Part shown: in pieces, positions 8,586 through 15,996 of the stretch
Layout: each line of letters opens with the position of its first letter
Numbering within the stretch: position 1 is the stretch's first letter
Assembly: GCA_958428295.1 (NCBI GenBank)
Contig: CAUAFL010000002.1
Span: forward strand, 54,012-118,011
Reading direction: 5' to 3'
Source of the DNA: an uncultured Bacillota bacterium
GTDB taxonomy: Bacteria; Bacillota_I; Bacilli_A; RF39; UBA660
DNA length: 64,000 nt
Position numbers and translations under genes: made by a program
The notes under the pieces: generated by a model
What the model saw: the letters and a program-made list of their open reading frames with translations, nothing else
What the model was told of the DNA's origin: nothing
The model's database searches: none

Positions 8586-10493
8586 ATGGCAGCAAAGTAT
8601 GATGATAATTCAATTAAAATTTTAGAAGGCTTAGAAGCAGTGCGTAAACGCCCAGGAATGTATATTGGTTCCACTGATAAAAAGGGGCTTCATCATTTAG
8701 TATGGGAAATTGTCGATAATTCTATTGATGAAGCGATCAATGGATTTGGGAATCATATTGTTATCACGATTCATAAAGATAAAAGTATTAGTATTAGTGA
8801 TGAGGGACGTGGTGTTCCTGTTGGAATGCATGCTTCCGGGAAACCAACACCTGAAGTGATTTATACGGTACTTCATGCCGGCGGTAAGTTTGAAGAAGCA
8901 GGGTATAAAGTTTCTGGTGGTCTTCATGGTGTAGGTGGTAGTGTTGTCAATGCGCTTTCAAAATGGATGGAAGTAACTATTAAACGTGATAAAGGGGAAT
9001 ACTATATTCGTTTTGAAGATGGCGGTAAAGTGGCTGTTCCTTTGAAAAAAATCGGGACTACGAACAAAACTGGTACGACAGTACGTTTTTTGCCGGATAA
9101 TAATATTTTTTCGACGATTAATGTTTCTTATACTACTATTTGTGAGCGCATGCAAGAATCGGCTTTTCTTTTGAAAGGACTTACGATTGAAGTCATTGAT
9201 GAAGAGGATGATCGGGTTGCTAAGTATTGTTATGAAAAGGGGTTGGAAGCCTTTGTTGAATATTTAAATGAGGATAGAACAACCCTTCATCAAACGCTTA
9301 CCTTTGAAGGAATGAAAGATCGTATTGATGTATCTCTTGCTATGCAATATACGGATACTTATCAGGAAAATATTGTCTCTTTTGTCAATAATGTGAAAAC
9401 AAGTGATGGTGGAAGTCACGAAGTAGGGTTTAAGACTGCTTTAACTAGAGTCTTTAATGATTATGCTAAAACCAATGGTTTTATTAAAGGAAAAGAGAAA
9501 GCTTTAGAGGGTGCCGATGTACGAGAGGGCTTGACGGCTGTTATCAGTTTAAGAATTCCTGAGGAATTGTTGCAATTTGAAGGACAGACGAAGGCTAAAC
9601 TAGGAACTCCGCAGGCAAGAACTGCCGTAGAGTCAATTGTCAGTGAAAAATTACAATTTTTCTTAGAAGAAAATAAAGTTGTTGCGACAGATATTATTAC
9701 GAAATCTTTAAAAAGTAAAATAGCTCGCGAAGCAGCTCGCAAAGCCCGCGAGGAAGCACGCAAGGGAAAAAGTAAAAATCCAAGAGAGCGAGCTTTATCT
9801 GGCAAGTTAACTCCAGCTCAATCGAAAGATAAAACTAAGAAAGAATTGTTTTTAGTCGAAGGGGATTCTGCGGGAGGATCAGCGAAACAAGGTCGAGATC
9901 GTCGTTATCAGGCTATTTTACCGTTACGAGGAAAAGTATTGAATACGGAAAAAGCCAAAGTAGATGATATATTAAAAAATGAAGAAATTAATACGATGAT
10001 TTATACCATTGGAGCGGGGTATGGTGCTAATTTTGATATTGATGATTGTGAATATGCTAAAGTAATCATTATGAGTGATGCGGATGAAGATGGAGGTCAT
10101 ATTCAGTGCTTGTTGTTAACCTTTTTTTATCGTTATATGCGTCCTTTAATTGAAGATGGACGGTTATTTGTGGCGTTACCACCGTTATTTAAAATTCAAA
10201 GTGGTAAGACAATAGACTATGCTTATTCTGTGGAAGAAATGAAAGAAAAGTCTAAAAATAAAAAGTGTGAAATTCAACGTTACAAAGGATTAGGCGAGAT
10301 GAATGCCGATCAGTTATGTGAGACGACAATGCAAAAAGGGACCAGAACTTTAATTCGGGTTAACATTGAGGATGCACAATTAGCTGAAAAACGCGTGTCA
10401 ATTTTGATGGGGGACGATGTACCGCCCCGTAAAGAGTGGATAGAAGAAAATGTAGAATTTTCTTTGGAAGATGATTATGATGTGGTTTCATAA
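8586..10493 (+). CDS. parE: DNA topoisomerase IV subunit B
   Basis: The 635-residue ATPase subunit of topoisomerase IV works with ParC to decatenate daughter chromosomes. The GHKL ATPase motifs are intact (EIVDNSIDEA near residue 40, DEGRGVPVG near 77, GGLHGVGGSVVNAL near 115). The toprim domain has EGDSAGGSA (about 424) and SDADEDGGHI (about 497). I call ParE rather than GyrB because of the N-terminal form (YDDNSIKILEGLEAVRKRPGMYIGST), the segment GRDRRYQAILPLRGKVLNTEKAK followed by NEEINTMI, and direct linkage to parC 12 bases downstream. The start has GGGAG upstream. Confidence 0.93.
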   Translation: MAAKYDDNSIKILEGLEAVRKRPGMYIGSTDKKGLHHLVWEIVDNSIDEAINGFGNHIVITIHKDKSISISDEGRGVPVGMHASGKPTPEVIYTVLHAGGKFEEAGYKVSGGLHGVGGSVVNALSKWMEVTIKRDKGEYYIRFEDGGKVAVPLKKIGTTNKTGTTVRFLPDNNIFSTINVSYTTICERMQESAFLLKGLTIEVIDEEDDRVAKYCYEKGLEAFVEYLNEDRTTLHQTLTFEGMKDRIDVSLAMQYTDTYQENIVSFVNNVKTSDGGSHEVGFKTALTRVFNDYAKTNGFIKGKEKALEGADVREGLTAVISLRIPEELLQFEGQTKAKLGTPQARTAVESIVSEKLQFFLEENKVVATDIITKSLKSKIAREAARKAREEARKGKSKNPRERALSGKLTPAQSKDKTKKELFLVEGDSAGGSAKQGRDRRYQAILPLRGKVLNTEKAKVDDILKNEEINTMIYTIGAGYGANFDIDDCEYAKVIIMSDADEDGGHIQCLLLTFFYRYMRPLIEDGRLFVALPPLFKIQSGKTIDYAYSVEEMKEKSKNKKCEIQRYKGLGEMNADQLCETTMQKGTRTLIRVNIEDAQLAEKRVSILMGDDVPPRKEWIEENVEFSLEDDYDVVS

Positions 10494-10505
10494 GGTGGTG
10501 AGGTT

Positions 10506-13028
10506 ATGGTGAAGAAGAAAACAGATACGGAGAAAATTATCGAGAAAATTCGTGATTATACTTTAGAAGATATTATGGGGGAACGCTTTGGTAGTTACTC
10601 TAAATATATTATTCAAGATCGGGCAATTCCTGATGCCCGGGATGGTTTGAAGCCGGTGCAAAGGCGCATTCTTTATTCTATGTTTAAGGAACGAAATACT
10701 TATGACAGAGGATATCGAAAAAGTGCTAAAACCGTAGGAGATGTTATTGGTAATTATCATCCTCACGGTGATACTTCTATTTATGATGCGATGGTTAGGA
10801 TGAGTCAAAATTGGAAACAGCGGCTTCCTTATATTGATATGCATGGAAATAATGGTTCCCTTGATGGGGATAGTCCGGCTGCTTACCGTTATACGGAAGC
10901 ACGTCTTTCAAAAATTTCTAATGAAATGGTAAGAGATATTAATAAGGATACAGTCGAATTTAGTCCCAACTTTGATGATACTACCAAGGAACCAACGGTG
11001 TTACCAGCGCGGTTTCCTGCTTTATTAGTCTATGGAGCGCAAGGTATTTCTGCCGGTTATGCAACAAATATTCCGCCTCATAACTTAGGAGAAATCATTG
11101 ATGCTACAATTTATAAAATCGATAATCCCAATAGTTCTCTTGATACTTTAATGAAGTATGTGAAAGGACCTGACTTTCCAACGGGAGGAATTGTTGAGGG
11201 ATTAAGTGGTATTCGACAGGCTTATGAGACAGGACGTGGCCGTATTGTAGTAAAGAGTAAGTATCATTATGAAGAACAAGGGGGAAGGACTTCGTTAATT
11301 ATCACAGAAATTCCCTTTGAAGTGAATAAAGCATTATTGGTTAAAAAAATTGATGATATTCGACTTGATAAAAAAATTGATGGTATCGTAGAAGTTCGGG
11401 ATGAATCAGCACAGGATATCCGTATTGCTATTGATCTTAAAAAGGGCGCTCATAAAGAGTTGATTGTTAACTACTTATTAAAAAATACCGATCTGCAAAT
11501 TAGCTACCACTTTAATATGGTCTCTATTGTCAATAAGCGTCCACGTCTTTTAGGGTTAGTAGCAGCCTTACAGGCCTTTATTGTCCATCAAAAAGAGGTC
11601 ATTATAAGGCGTAGTCAATTTGATTTAGCACATGCAGAGAGTGAGTTACACATTGTCGAAGGGTTGATAAAATGTCTTTCTATTTTAGATGAAGTTATTC
11701 AGGTGATTCGCTCTAGTAAAAATAAAATTGATGCTAAAGAAAATTTGGTTCGCGAATTTGCTTTTTCCATGGAACAAGCAGAAGCAATTGTGACTTTGCA
11801 ACTTTATCGTTTAACGAATACTGATGTTGTGGAATTAGAACAGCGAATGACTACGCTTTCTAAAATTATTGAAGGTCTAACAGCTATTTTAGGAAACGAT
11901 GAAGTCTTAAAGCAAGTGATGAAGGAAGAACTAAACAAAGTTAAAAAGGAGTATGACCAGCCGCGTCTTACGGAAATTAAAGAGGAGATTACAGAAATTA
12001 AAATTGATACAACGGTTATGATTCCTAAAGAAGAGACCATTGTAACCATTAGTAGAGATGGTTATTTAAAACGAACAGGACTTAGAAGTTATAGTGCTAC
12101 CTCTTTAGAAGAACCAACCTTAAAGGAACATGACTATCTGTTAGGAATTTTTCAAATGAATACCCAAGATACGCTATTGGTGTTTACTTCTTTTGGTAAT
12201 TATTTGTTTATCCCTGTTTATACTATCTATGATTTAAAATGGAAAGAATTAGGAAAACACGTGAGTAATTTGGTGCCTTTAGCGCAAGGAGAAGAAATAG
12301 TTGGAGCTTTGCCTGTGTCTGATTTTTCTAGGGATAGAGATATTTTATTAGCTAGTCGCTCCGGAATGATCAAGCGTAGTAAATTGCAAGACTTTAAAAT
12401 TAGCCGTTATTCTAAACCGAGTTGTTGTATGAAATTAAAACCAGGAGATCAACTACTTACGGCTTGTTATGCGCTTGATGATGATATTTTCATTGAAACA
12501 AAGAAAGGCTATGGATTATGGTTTGCTAAGGAAGAAGTTCCTATTGTTGGCGTAAAAGCTAGTGGGGTTAAAGCGATCAATTTAAAAGAAGACGAGGTAG
12601 TAGCGGCCATTAATTTTGCTGCTTCTAGTAGTGATTATATTGCGATTGTTACAGATAAGGGAACTGGTAAACGGATTCGGTTGCAGGATTTTGAAAAAAC
12701 CTCCAGAGCACGGCGTGGTTTATTAACGATTCGAGAAGTGAAAACAAATCCTTATCGGATAGTTGGTGCAGTTATTGCTAATAATAAGGTAAAGATCGGT
12801 TTAAAAAATGGTGAGGTTATCTTTATAAAATCTACGGAATTACCAATTGCTGATCGCTATTCGACGGGTAGTATGATTTATAAAAAAGGAATTGGTGAAG
12901 TCTTTGTAGAGGCTAGTCTGAAAGATACATCTTTAGAGATATCTGAAGAAACAACTTCTAAGAAAGAACAAGTATTCTTAGAGGAAGTAGATGCTCGTTT
13001 AATGACAATTGATGATTTTTTAAAATAG
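10506..13028 (+). CDS. parC: DNA topoisomerase IV subunit A
   Basis: The 840-residue breakage-reunion subunit of topoisomerase IV. The active-site Tyr lies in AAYRYTEARLS (about residue 128), and the N-terminal winged-helix region has IPDARDGLKPVQRRILY. The quinolone-determining region reads HPHGDTSIYDAMVRMSQ near residue 86: Thr stands where many ParC proteins have Ser, while the acidic residue four positions on (Asp) is kept. The C-terminal beta-pinwheel follows from about residue 500. It forms an operon with parE and ends in a perfect hairpin terminator. The ATG at 10506 lies behind AAGGTGGTGAGG. Confidence 0.94.
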   Translation: MVKKKTDTEKIIEKIRDYTLEDIMGERFGSYSKYIIQDRAIPDARDGLKPVQRRILYSMFKERNTYDRGYRKSAKTVGDVIGNYHPHGDTSIYDAMVRMSQNWKQRLPYIDMHGNNGSLDGDSPAAYRYTEARLSKISNEMVRDINKDTVEFSPNFDDTTKEPTVLPARFPALLVYGAQGISAGYATNIPPHNLGEIIDATIYKIDNPNSSLDTLMKYVKGPDFPTGGIVEGLSGIRQAYETGRGRIVVKSKYHYEEQGGRTSLIITEIPFEVNKALLVKKIDDIRLDKKIDGIVEVRDESAQDIRIAIDLKKGAHKELIVNYLLKNTDLQISYHFNMVSIVNKRPRLLGLVAALQAFIVHQKEVIIRRSQFDLAHAESELHIVEGLIKCLSILDEVIQVIRSSKNKIDAKENLVREFAFSMEQAEAIVTLQLYRLTNTDVVELEQRMTTLSKIIEGLTAILGNDEVLKQVMKEELNKVKKEYDQPRLTEIKEEITEIKIDTTVMIPKEETIVTISRDGYLKRTGLRSYSATSLEEPTLKEHDYLLGIFQMNTQDTLLVFTSFGNYLFIPVYTIYDLKWKELGKHVSNLVPLAQGEEIVGALPVSDFSRDRDILLASRSGMIKRSKLQDFKISRYSKPSCCMKLKPGDQLLTACYALDDDIFIETKKGYGLWFAKEEVPIVGVKASGVKAINLKEDEVVAAINFAASSSDYIAIVTDKGTGKRIRLQDFEKTSRARRGLLTIREVKTNPYRIVGAVIANNKVKIGLKNGEVIFIKSTELPIADRYSTGSMIYKKGIGEVFVEASLKDTSLEISEETTSKKEQVFLEEVDARLMTIDDFLK

Positions 13029-13038
13029 ATGAGAAGAC

Positions 13039-13063
13039 GAACTTACAATGGTAAGTTCTTTTT
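13039..13063 (+). terminator. Rho-independent terminator of parEC
   Basis: GAACTTAC (13039-13046) and GTAAGTTC (13051-13058) form a perfect stem with loop AATG, followed by five T. Confidence 0.9.
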
Positions 13064-13111
13064 GTGGAATGCTAGAAAAAGTAAACCATAAGAATATAAA
13101 TGGTATAATAT

Positions 13112-13140
13112 TTTACGTTTTATCTTTTTTATGCTATACT
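13112..13140 (+). promoter_or_regulatory. Promoter of the interrupted tRNA-Arg gene
   Basis: TTTACG (13112-13117) and TATACT (13135-13140) are 17 bases apart. The broken tRNA begins 9 bases after the -10 box, the usual position for a bacterial tRNA transcript. Confidence 0.6.
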
Positions 13141-13148
13141 ACTACCAT

Positions 13149-13188
13149 GTTCTCGTAACTCAGTAGGATAGAGTATTCGCCTCCTAAG
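13149..13188 (+). pseudogene. 5' half of an interrupted tRNA-Arg(CCT) gene
   Basis: The segment reads as acceptor strand GTTCTCG, D-stem ACTC/GAGT, anticodon stem TTCGC and anticodon loop CTCCTAA (anticodon CCT). After the loop the sequence stops looking like a tRNA: there is no T-arm and no 3' acceptor strand. The missing 3' half is at 14217-14259 and its acceptor strand CGGGAAC pairs with GTTCTCG (one T-G). Joined at the shared TCCTAAG, the halves give a complete cloverleaf. The gene has its own promoter but cannot make a tRNA across about 1 kb of insert unless the insert is removed. Confidence 0.85.
13182..13188 (+). repeat. Direct repeat TCCTAAG, left copy (att-like)
   Basis: TCCTAAG at 13182-13188 recurs at 14217-14223, precisely at the two tRNA breakpoints. 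Tyrosine recombinases often cross over in the 7-nt anticodon loop, so this could be the core of an attachment site. A third occurrence is inside the intact tRNA at 13353-13359. Confidence 0.65.
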
Positions 13189-13284
13189 TGATGAGTCTTT
13201 ACTTTTCCAGCCACTTGTTGCGTAAAAGTCTCGAATAAATAAACTTCTCTTTAAAAAGAAGAATTATATTTTTAAATAATCATG

Positions 13285-13314
13285 CTCATTTTAATATTTT
13301 TATGTTAAAATGAG
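13285..13314. repeat. Perfect 10-bp palindrome upstream of the intact tRNA-Arg
   Basis: CTCATTTTAA (13285-13294) and TTAAAATGAG (13305-13314) are exact inverted copies with a 10-base spacer, ending 6 bases before the tRNA. The right arm may double as its -10 region. No T-run follows, so it is not a standard terminator; it may be a protein-binding site. Confidence 0.5.
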
Positions 13315-13320
13315 ATAGAT

Positions 13321-13396
13321 GTCCTCGTAGCATAAAGGAAAATGCCTTCGCCTCCTAAGCGAAAGATTGGGTGTTCGAGTCACCCCGAGGACACCA
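13321..13396 (+). tRNA. tRNA-Arg (anticodon CCT), intact
   Basis: A full cloverleaf can be drawn: acceptor GTCCTCG with CGAGGAC, D-stem GCAT/ATGC, anticodon stem TTCGC/GCGAA with loop CTCCTAA (anticodon CCT, reading AGG), T-stem GGGTG/CACCC with loop TTCGAGT, discriminator A and encoded CCA. It lies inside the DNA that splits the neighbouring tRNA-Arg(CCT), and its stems differ from that gene, so it is not a simple duplicate. It probably supplies the function lost by the split copy. Confidence 0.95.
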
Positions 13397-13410
13397 TTAT
13401 TAATATTTTG

Positions 13411-13434
13411 CTACTCATATTGGAGTAGTTTTTT
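13411..13434 (+). terminator. Terminator of the intact tRNA-Arg
   Basis: CTACTC (13411-13416) pairs with GAGTAG (13423-13428), followed by six T, 14 bases after the CCA end. Confidence 0.8.
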
Positions 13435-13642
13435 ATTTTCTGATAAAATAATATTGGAGGAAATAATGAAAGAAAAATTTATATTATAAAATGATTAATT
13501 ATGACATTCTAAGGTTTGTCAATAATAAGTTTTTGTGATATTATAGACATACTGAAAAGACACGAGATTTGATATTTTAAAAAAAATTATCAAATAATGT
13601 GTTGATTTAGTATATAATATGAGTGTAGTTATGTGGTGGTAA

Positions 13643-13960
13643 CTACTTATCTGACTGCTTACATAAAGCTAAAATTTTACGTAGAAGCTTTGTGGTACAA
13701 GCAACTATGGCTGCGTAATGATGTTTACCTTCATTACGTTTTTTTCTGTAATAAATTTCAATATCATTTTCATTCTTAGAAATAGCTGTAAGTCTAATAA
13801 TATTAGAACAAGCAATAAAAAGGATTTTTCTCATATATTTATTTCCTGCCTTAGAAATAGGACCATTAACATTAACTGATTTACCAGATTGTTTAATAGA
13901 AGGATCTAATCCACAATAGGCAGTTAATTCTTTTATGTTATTAAATATTAGAGTGAGTGA
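13643..13960 (-). pseudogene. IS110-family transposase, C-terminal fragment
   Basis: About 106 codons remain on the minus strand. They read as the C-terminal transposase domain of IS110/IS116/IS902 elements: NNIKELTAYCGLDPS, then KQSGKSVNVNGPISKAGNKYMRK with the conserved Ser-Gly, then YYRKKRNEGKHHYAAIVAC.KLLRKILAL. The frame meets a TAA at 13961-13963 and nothing upstream encodes the N-terminal DEDD domain, so at least two thirds of the gene is lost. It lies inside the insert that splits the tRNA-Arg gene. IS110 elements lack terminal inverted repeats, so the element's ends cannot be set by eye. Confidence 0.85.
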
Positions 13961-14216
13961 TTAAGAAGAATATAATTCTTTCTTTTTTACTATTTTAAAA
14001 TTATTATAATATATATAATGTAAAGTCGTTTTCGTGTTAGGACATAATTTTTAAACAGTGTGTCGCAATTTTGTCGCGAACTTAATCAAATACTATTTAA
14101 AATAATTAAAAATTTAGTTAGTTATTTAAAAAAACTGTTAGAAAAGGGACAATTTTGCTAAATAAAACAAGCATTTTAAAAAAATAAGTTTCATTTTTAA
14201 ATAGATAATTAGAGCT

Positions 14217-14259
14217 TCCTAAGCGGAAAGCTGGCAGTTCGAATCTGCCCGGGAACACC
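14217..14259 (+). pseudogene. 3' half of the interrupted tRNA-Arg(CCT) gene
   Basis: The segment begins at the repeat TCCTAAG and continues as anticodon-stem strand GCGGA, variable region AAGCT, T-stem GGCAG/CTGCC with loop TTCGAAT, acceptor strand CGGGAAC, discriminator A and CCA. It has no 5' half next to it; the preceding bases are AT-rich and unrelated. It completes the 5' half at 13149-13188. Confidence 0.85.
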
Positions 14260-14561
14260 ACTTTAGAAATCTGTTCGAACTATTCGACCTTCATATAATT
14301 TTCAGTCTGAAATATGCCTACTTTTTTGTTACATAAAAACTTCCCAGATTATTTTGATATTCATGTCAAAATGCCTAGGAGGTTAAATATTTTGTCAGGG
14401 ACAAAATGAGATTATAGAGGAATGAACTTATATATTTTACAAGAAAAAAGATCGAATTTTTGTTATTATCTATTAATTATTGTCCTAGATAATTGTTATC
14501 TCTTAGTATGGGAGTGGTTGTTTTAGTACTTTGTGCATATATTATTAATAGGTGGTACGTT
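14260..14561. other. Intergenic stretch with two short hairpins
   Basis: I see no gene here. Two inverted repeats sharing ATTTTG occur: ATTTTGA/TCAAAAT (about 14350-14372) and ATTTTGTC/GACAAAAT (14389-14407). Neither has a T-run. An AGGAGG at 14377-14382 has no start codon at a useful distance. A short frame from the ATG near 14425 has no credible ribosome site. The tract may be eroded mobile-element DNA. Confidence 0.4.
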
Positions 14562-15038
14562 ATGTTGTGGGAACGTTTTGTACAGATTTTTTTTAGTGAA
14601 GCTGTGGCTACCCATTTAGGTGTTTTTCAATTTCGACAAAATTTGGCAGCTGATTCTAATCATGATCTTGTTTTTCAAGCAATTGGTTATGATTTAGGAT
14701 TAGATGTAACTTTTGGTGAACAGGGTAATTTTTCTCTTGATTATGCTTTAGCAGGTCATGTAGCATTAGCCACCGAGGATCACCTTTCTGTTTTAGCTGT
14801 TCCGTCAGTTCTTAGTTTTCAGCAGTATCAAAGTCTTTGTTCTTTACTAGAAGTACTTAAGGATCATCAATTATATATCTATTCTTTGCAAGAGGAAGGA
14901 AGTCTTACTTCATTACAGCAATTATATGTTGATGGGATGGATATTAAAAATAATCGTGAATTGTTTCAACGAATGCTTTCTACTAAAAAAATAGTCACTA
15001 CTAATTATTCTATTTCTCAAAAACAATTAAAAATGTAG
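14562..15038 (+). CDS. Hypothetical protein, about 158 residues
   Basis: I do not recognise this protein. The frame runs from 14493, but the ATG at 14562 has GGTGG six bases upstream, whereas the earlier ATGs have no ribosome site. An upstream start near 14508 would add a hydrophobic N-terminal helix (GVVVLVLCAYII), so a membrane form cannot be excluded. The middle (LVFQAIGYDLGLDVTFGEQGNFSLDYALAGHVALATEDHLSVLAV) looks globular with mixed alpha/beta character. It is convergent with sspI and follows the tRNA scar, so it may be a locus-specific gene. Confidence 0.5.
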   Translation: MLWERFVQIFFSEAVATHLGVFQFRQNLAADSNHDLVFQAIGYDLGLDVTFGEQGNFSLDYALAGHVALATEDHLSVLAVPSVLSFQQYQSLCSLLEVLKDHQLYIYSLQEEGSLTSLQQLYVDGMDIKNNRELFQRMLSTKKIVTTNYSISQKQLKM

Positions 15039-15041
15039 AAA

Positions 15042-15066
15042 ATAAAAAAACTAGCTTTCACTAGTT
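15042..15066 (-). terminator. Terminator of the sspI-like gene
   Basis: On the minus strand AACTAG and CTAGTT form a stem with loop TGAAAG, followed by TTTTT. It overlaps the stop codon of the SASP gene. Confidence 0.75.
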
Positions 15067-15284
15067 CCTTGATTGCTTTCGGCAATTTTTTGTTTGACAA
15101 CAGCTAACATTTGGTCTTTTAGTTCTCTACTTGCTCCTTGCCAAATTAATTCGAAGAAGACACCCATTCCAGGTAAGGTTACTTCATCTTGTTCCTTAAT
15201 AGATTCTTCAATGGCTTTTTCTAAAGCTTCATAGTCATCGCCTTTAAAGTTGTTAATAATGTGATCTCTAATACTAATATCCAT
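15051..15284 (-). CDS. sspI: Small acid-soluble spore protein, SspI type
   Basis: The 77-residue protein matches the minor SASP family SspI. It starts MDISIRDHIINNFKGDDYEALEKAIEESI and has the diagnostic centre LPGMGVFFELIW, followed by a charged C-terminal helix that ends in LKDQMLAVVKQKI. Such proteins accumulate in the forespore core. AGGAGATGA is well placed before the ATG. It is monocistronic with its own terminator. Together with gpr and spoIIP elsewhere in the window it supports an endospore former. A forespore (sigma-F/G) promoter is expected, but I cannot place one with confidence. Confidence 0.85.
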   Translation of the reverse strand: MDISIRDHIINNFKGDDYEALEKAIEESIKEQDEVTLPGMGVFFELIWQGASRELKDQMLAVVKQKIAESNQGTSES

Positions 15285-15402
15285 AAAATCATCTCCTAGG
15301 CATATTTTGGCCTAAAGTTGTAATATTATACAGTAAAGTTATAGAAATAGCTTTTTATTTTTAAAAAAGTAGGTTATACTTTTTTTATGAAGGAGGGATA
15401 GT

Positions 15403-15960
15403 ATGCCAATTTGGTTAATTGTTGTCATTGTGATTGTTGTCTTAGTAGCTTTATGGTTTATTGCTACTTATAATTCTTTAATAGGTCTTCGTAATCGAGT
15501 GAAAGATCAGTGGTCACAAATTGATGTTCAACTAAAAAGAAGAGCGGATTTGATTCCTAATTTAGTAGAAACTGTAAAGGGTTATGCTAAGCATGAGAAG
15601 AGTACGTTTGAAGAAGTTATTCAGGCCCGGAATGCTCTTAATAATGCTTCTAGTAAAGAAGAAGAGATGAAAGCTAGCGGAGAGTTGACAGAGATGGTCA
15701 ATCGCTTATTTGCACTTGCTGAAGCTTATCCAGATTTAAAAGCAAATCAAAACTTTATTAGTTTGCAAAATGATTTGAAAGATACAGAAGATAAGATTAG
15801 TATGATGCGTCAATTTTATAATGATACAGTACTTACTTATAATAATAAAGTACAAACAATTCCTAGTAATATTGTGGCTAGTATAGGTCATTTTAAGGAA
15901 GAATTGTTCTTTCAAATTGATGAGAAAGATAAAGAAGTACCAACTGTATCATTTGAATAG
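15403..15960 (+). CDS. lemA: LemA family protein
   Basis: The 185-residue protein has one N-terminal membrane helix (LIVVIVIVVLVALWFIA) and the LemA core: YNSLIGLRNRVKDQWSQIDVQLKRRADLIPNLVETVKGYAKHE, then ARNAL, and YPDLKANQNFISLQNDL. The N-terminus is thought to be outside with a helical domain at the membrane face; the molecular function is unsettled. It is usually encoded beside TPM or DUF2207 membrane proteins, as here, suggesting a joint envelope role. GGAGGG precedes the ATG. A hairpin with a T-run separates it from the next gene and may reduce read-through. Confidence 0.92.
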   Translation: MPIWLIVVIVIVVLVALWFIATYNSLIGLRNRVKDQWSQIDVQLKRRADLIPNLVETVKGYAKHEKSTFEEVIQARNALNNASSKEEEMKASGELTEMVNRLFALAEAYPDLKANQNFISLQNDLKDTEDKISMMRQFYNDTVLTYNNKVQTIPSNIVASIGHFKEELFFQIDEKDKEVPTVSFE

Positions 15961-15983
15961 ACTTGCTTCGAGCAAGTCTTTTT
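15960..15983 (+). terminator. Hairpin terminator or attenuator between lemA and the DUF2207 gene
   Basis: GACTTGCT (15960-15967) pairs with AGCAAGTC (15971-15978), loop TCG, followed by five T. The next gene's ribosome site lies right behind it, so partial termination within the pair is plausible. Confidence 0.75.
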
Positions 15984-15996
15984 GAAAGGAGACACT

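Noticed and set aside
9461..9805. A 114-codon minus-strand frame inside parE
   Set aside because: The plus frame is highly conserved parE; the minus frame has no start signals.
10506..13028. The Thr in HPHGDTSIYD of ParC as a quinolone-resistance change
   Set aside because: Thr at the position usually held by Ser may be natural in this lineage; sequence alone gives no ground to call it a resistance mutation.
13149..14259. A self-splicing group I intron in the tRNA-Arg anticodon loop, as in Agrobacterium tRNA-Arg(CCU)
   Set aside because: The insert is about 1 kb, contains a complete tRNA with its own terminator and a transposase fragment on the other strand, and is flanked by a direct repeat. 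I see no group I core pairing. An intron would not duplicate TCCTAAG.
14425..14529. A 34-codon frame after the tRNA scar
   Set aside because: The only purine-rich stretch abuts the ATG with no spacing, and the composition is AT-driven; it overlaps the start region of the next gene.
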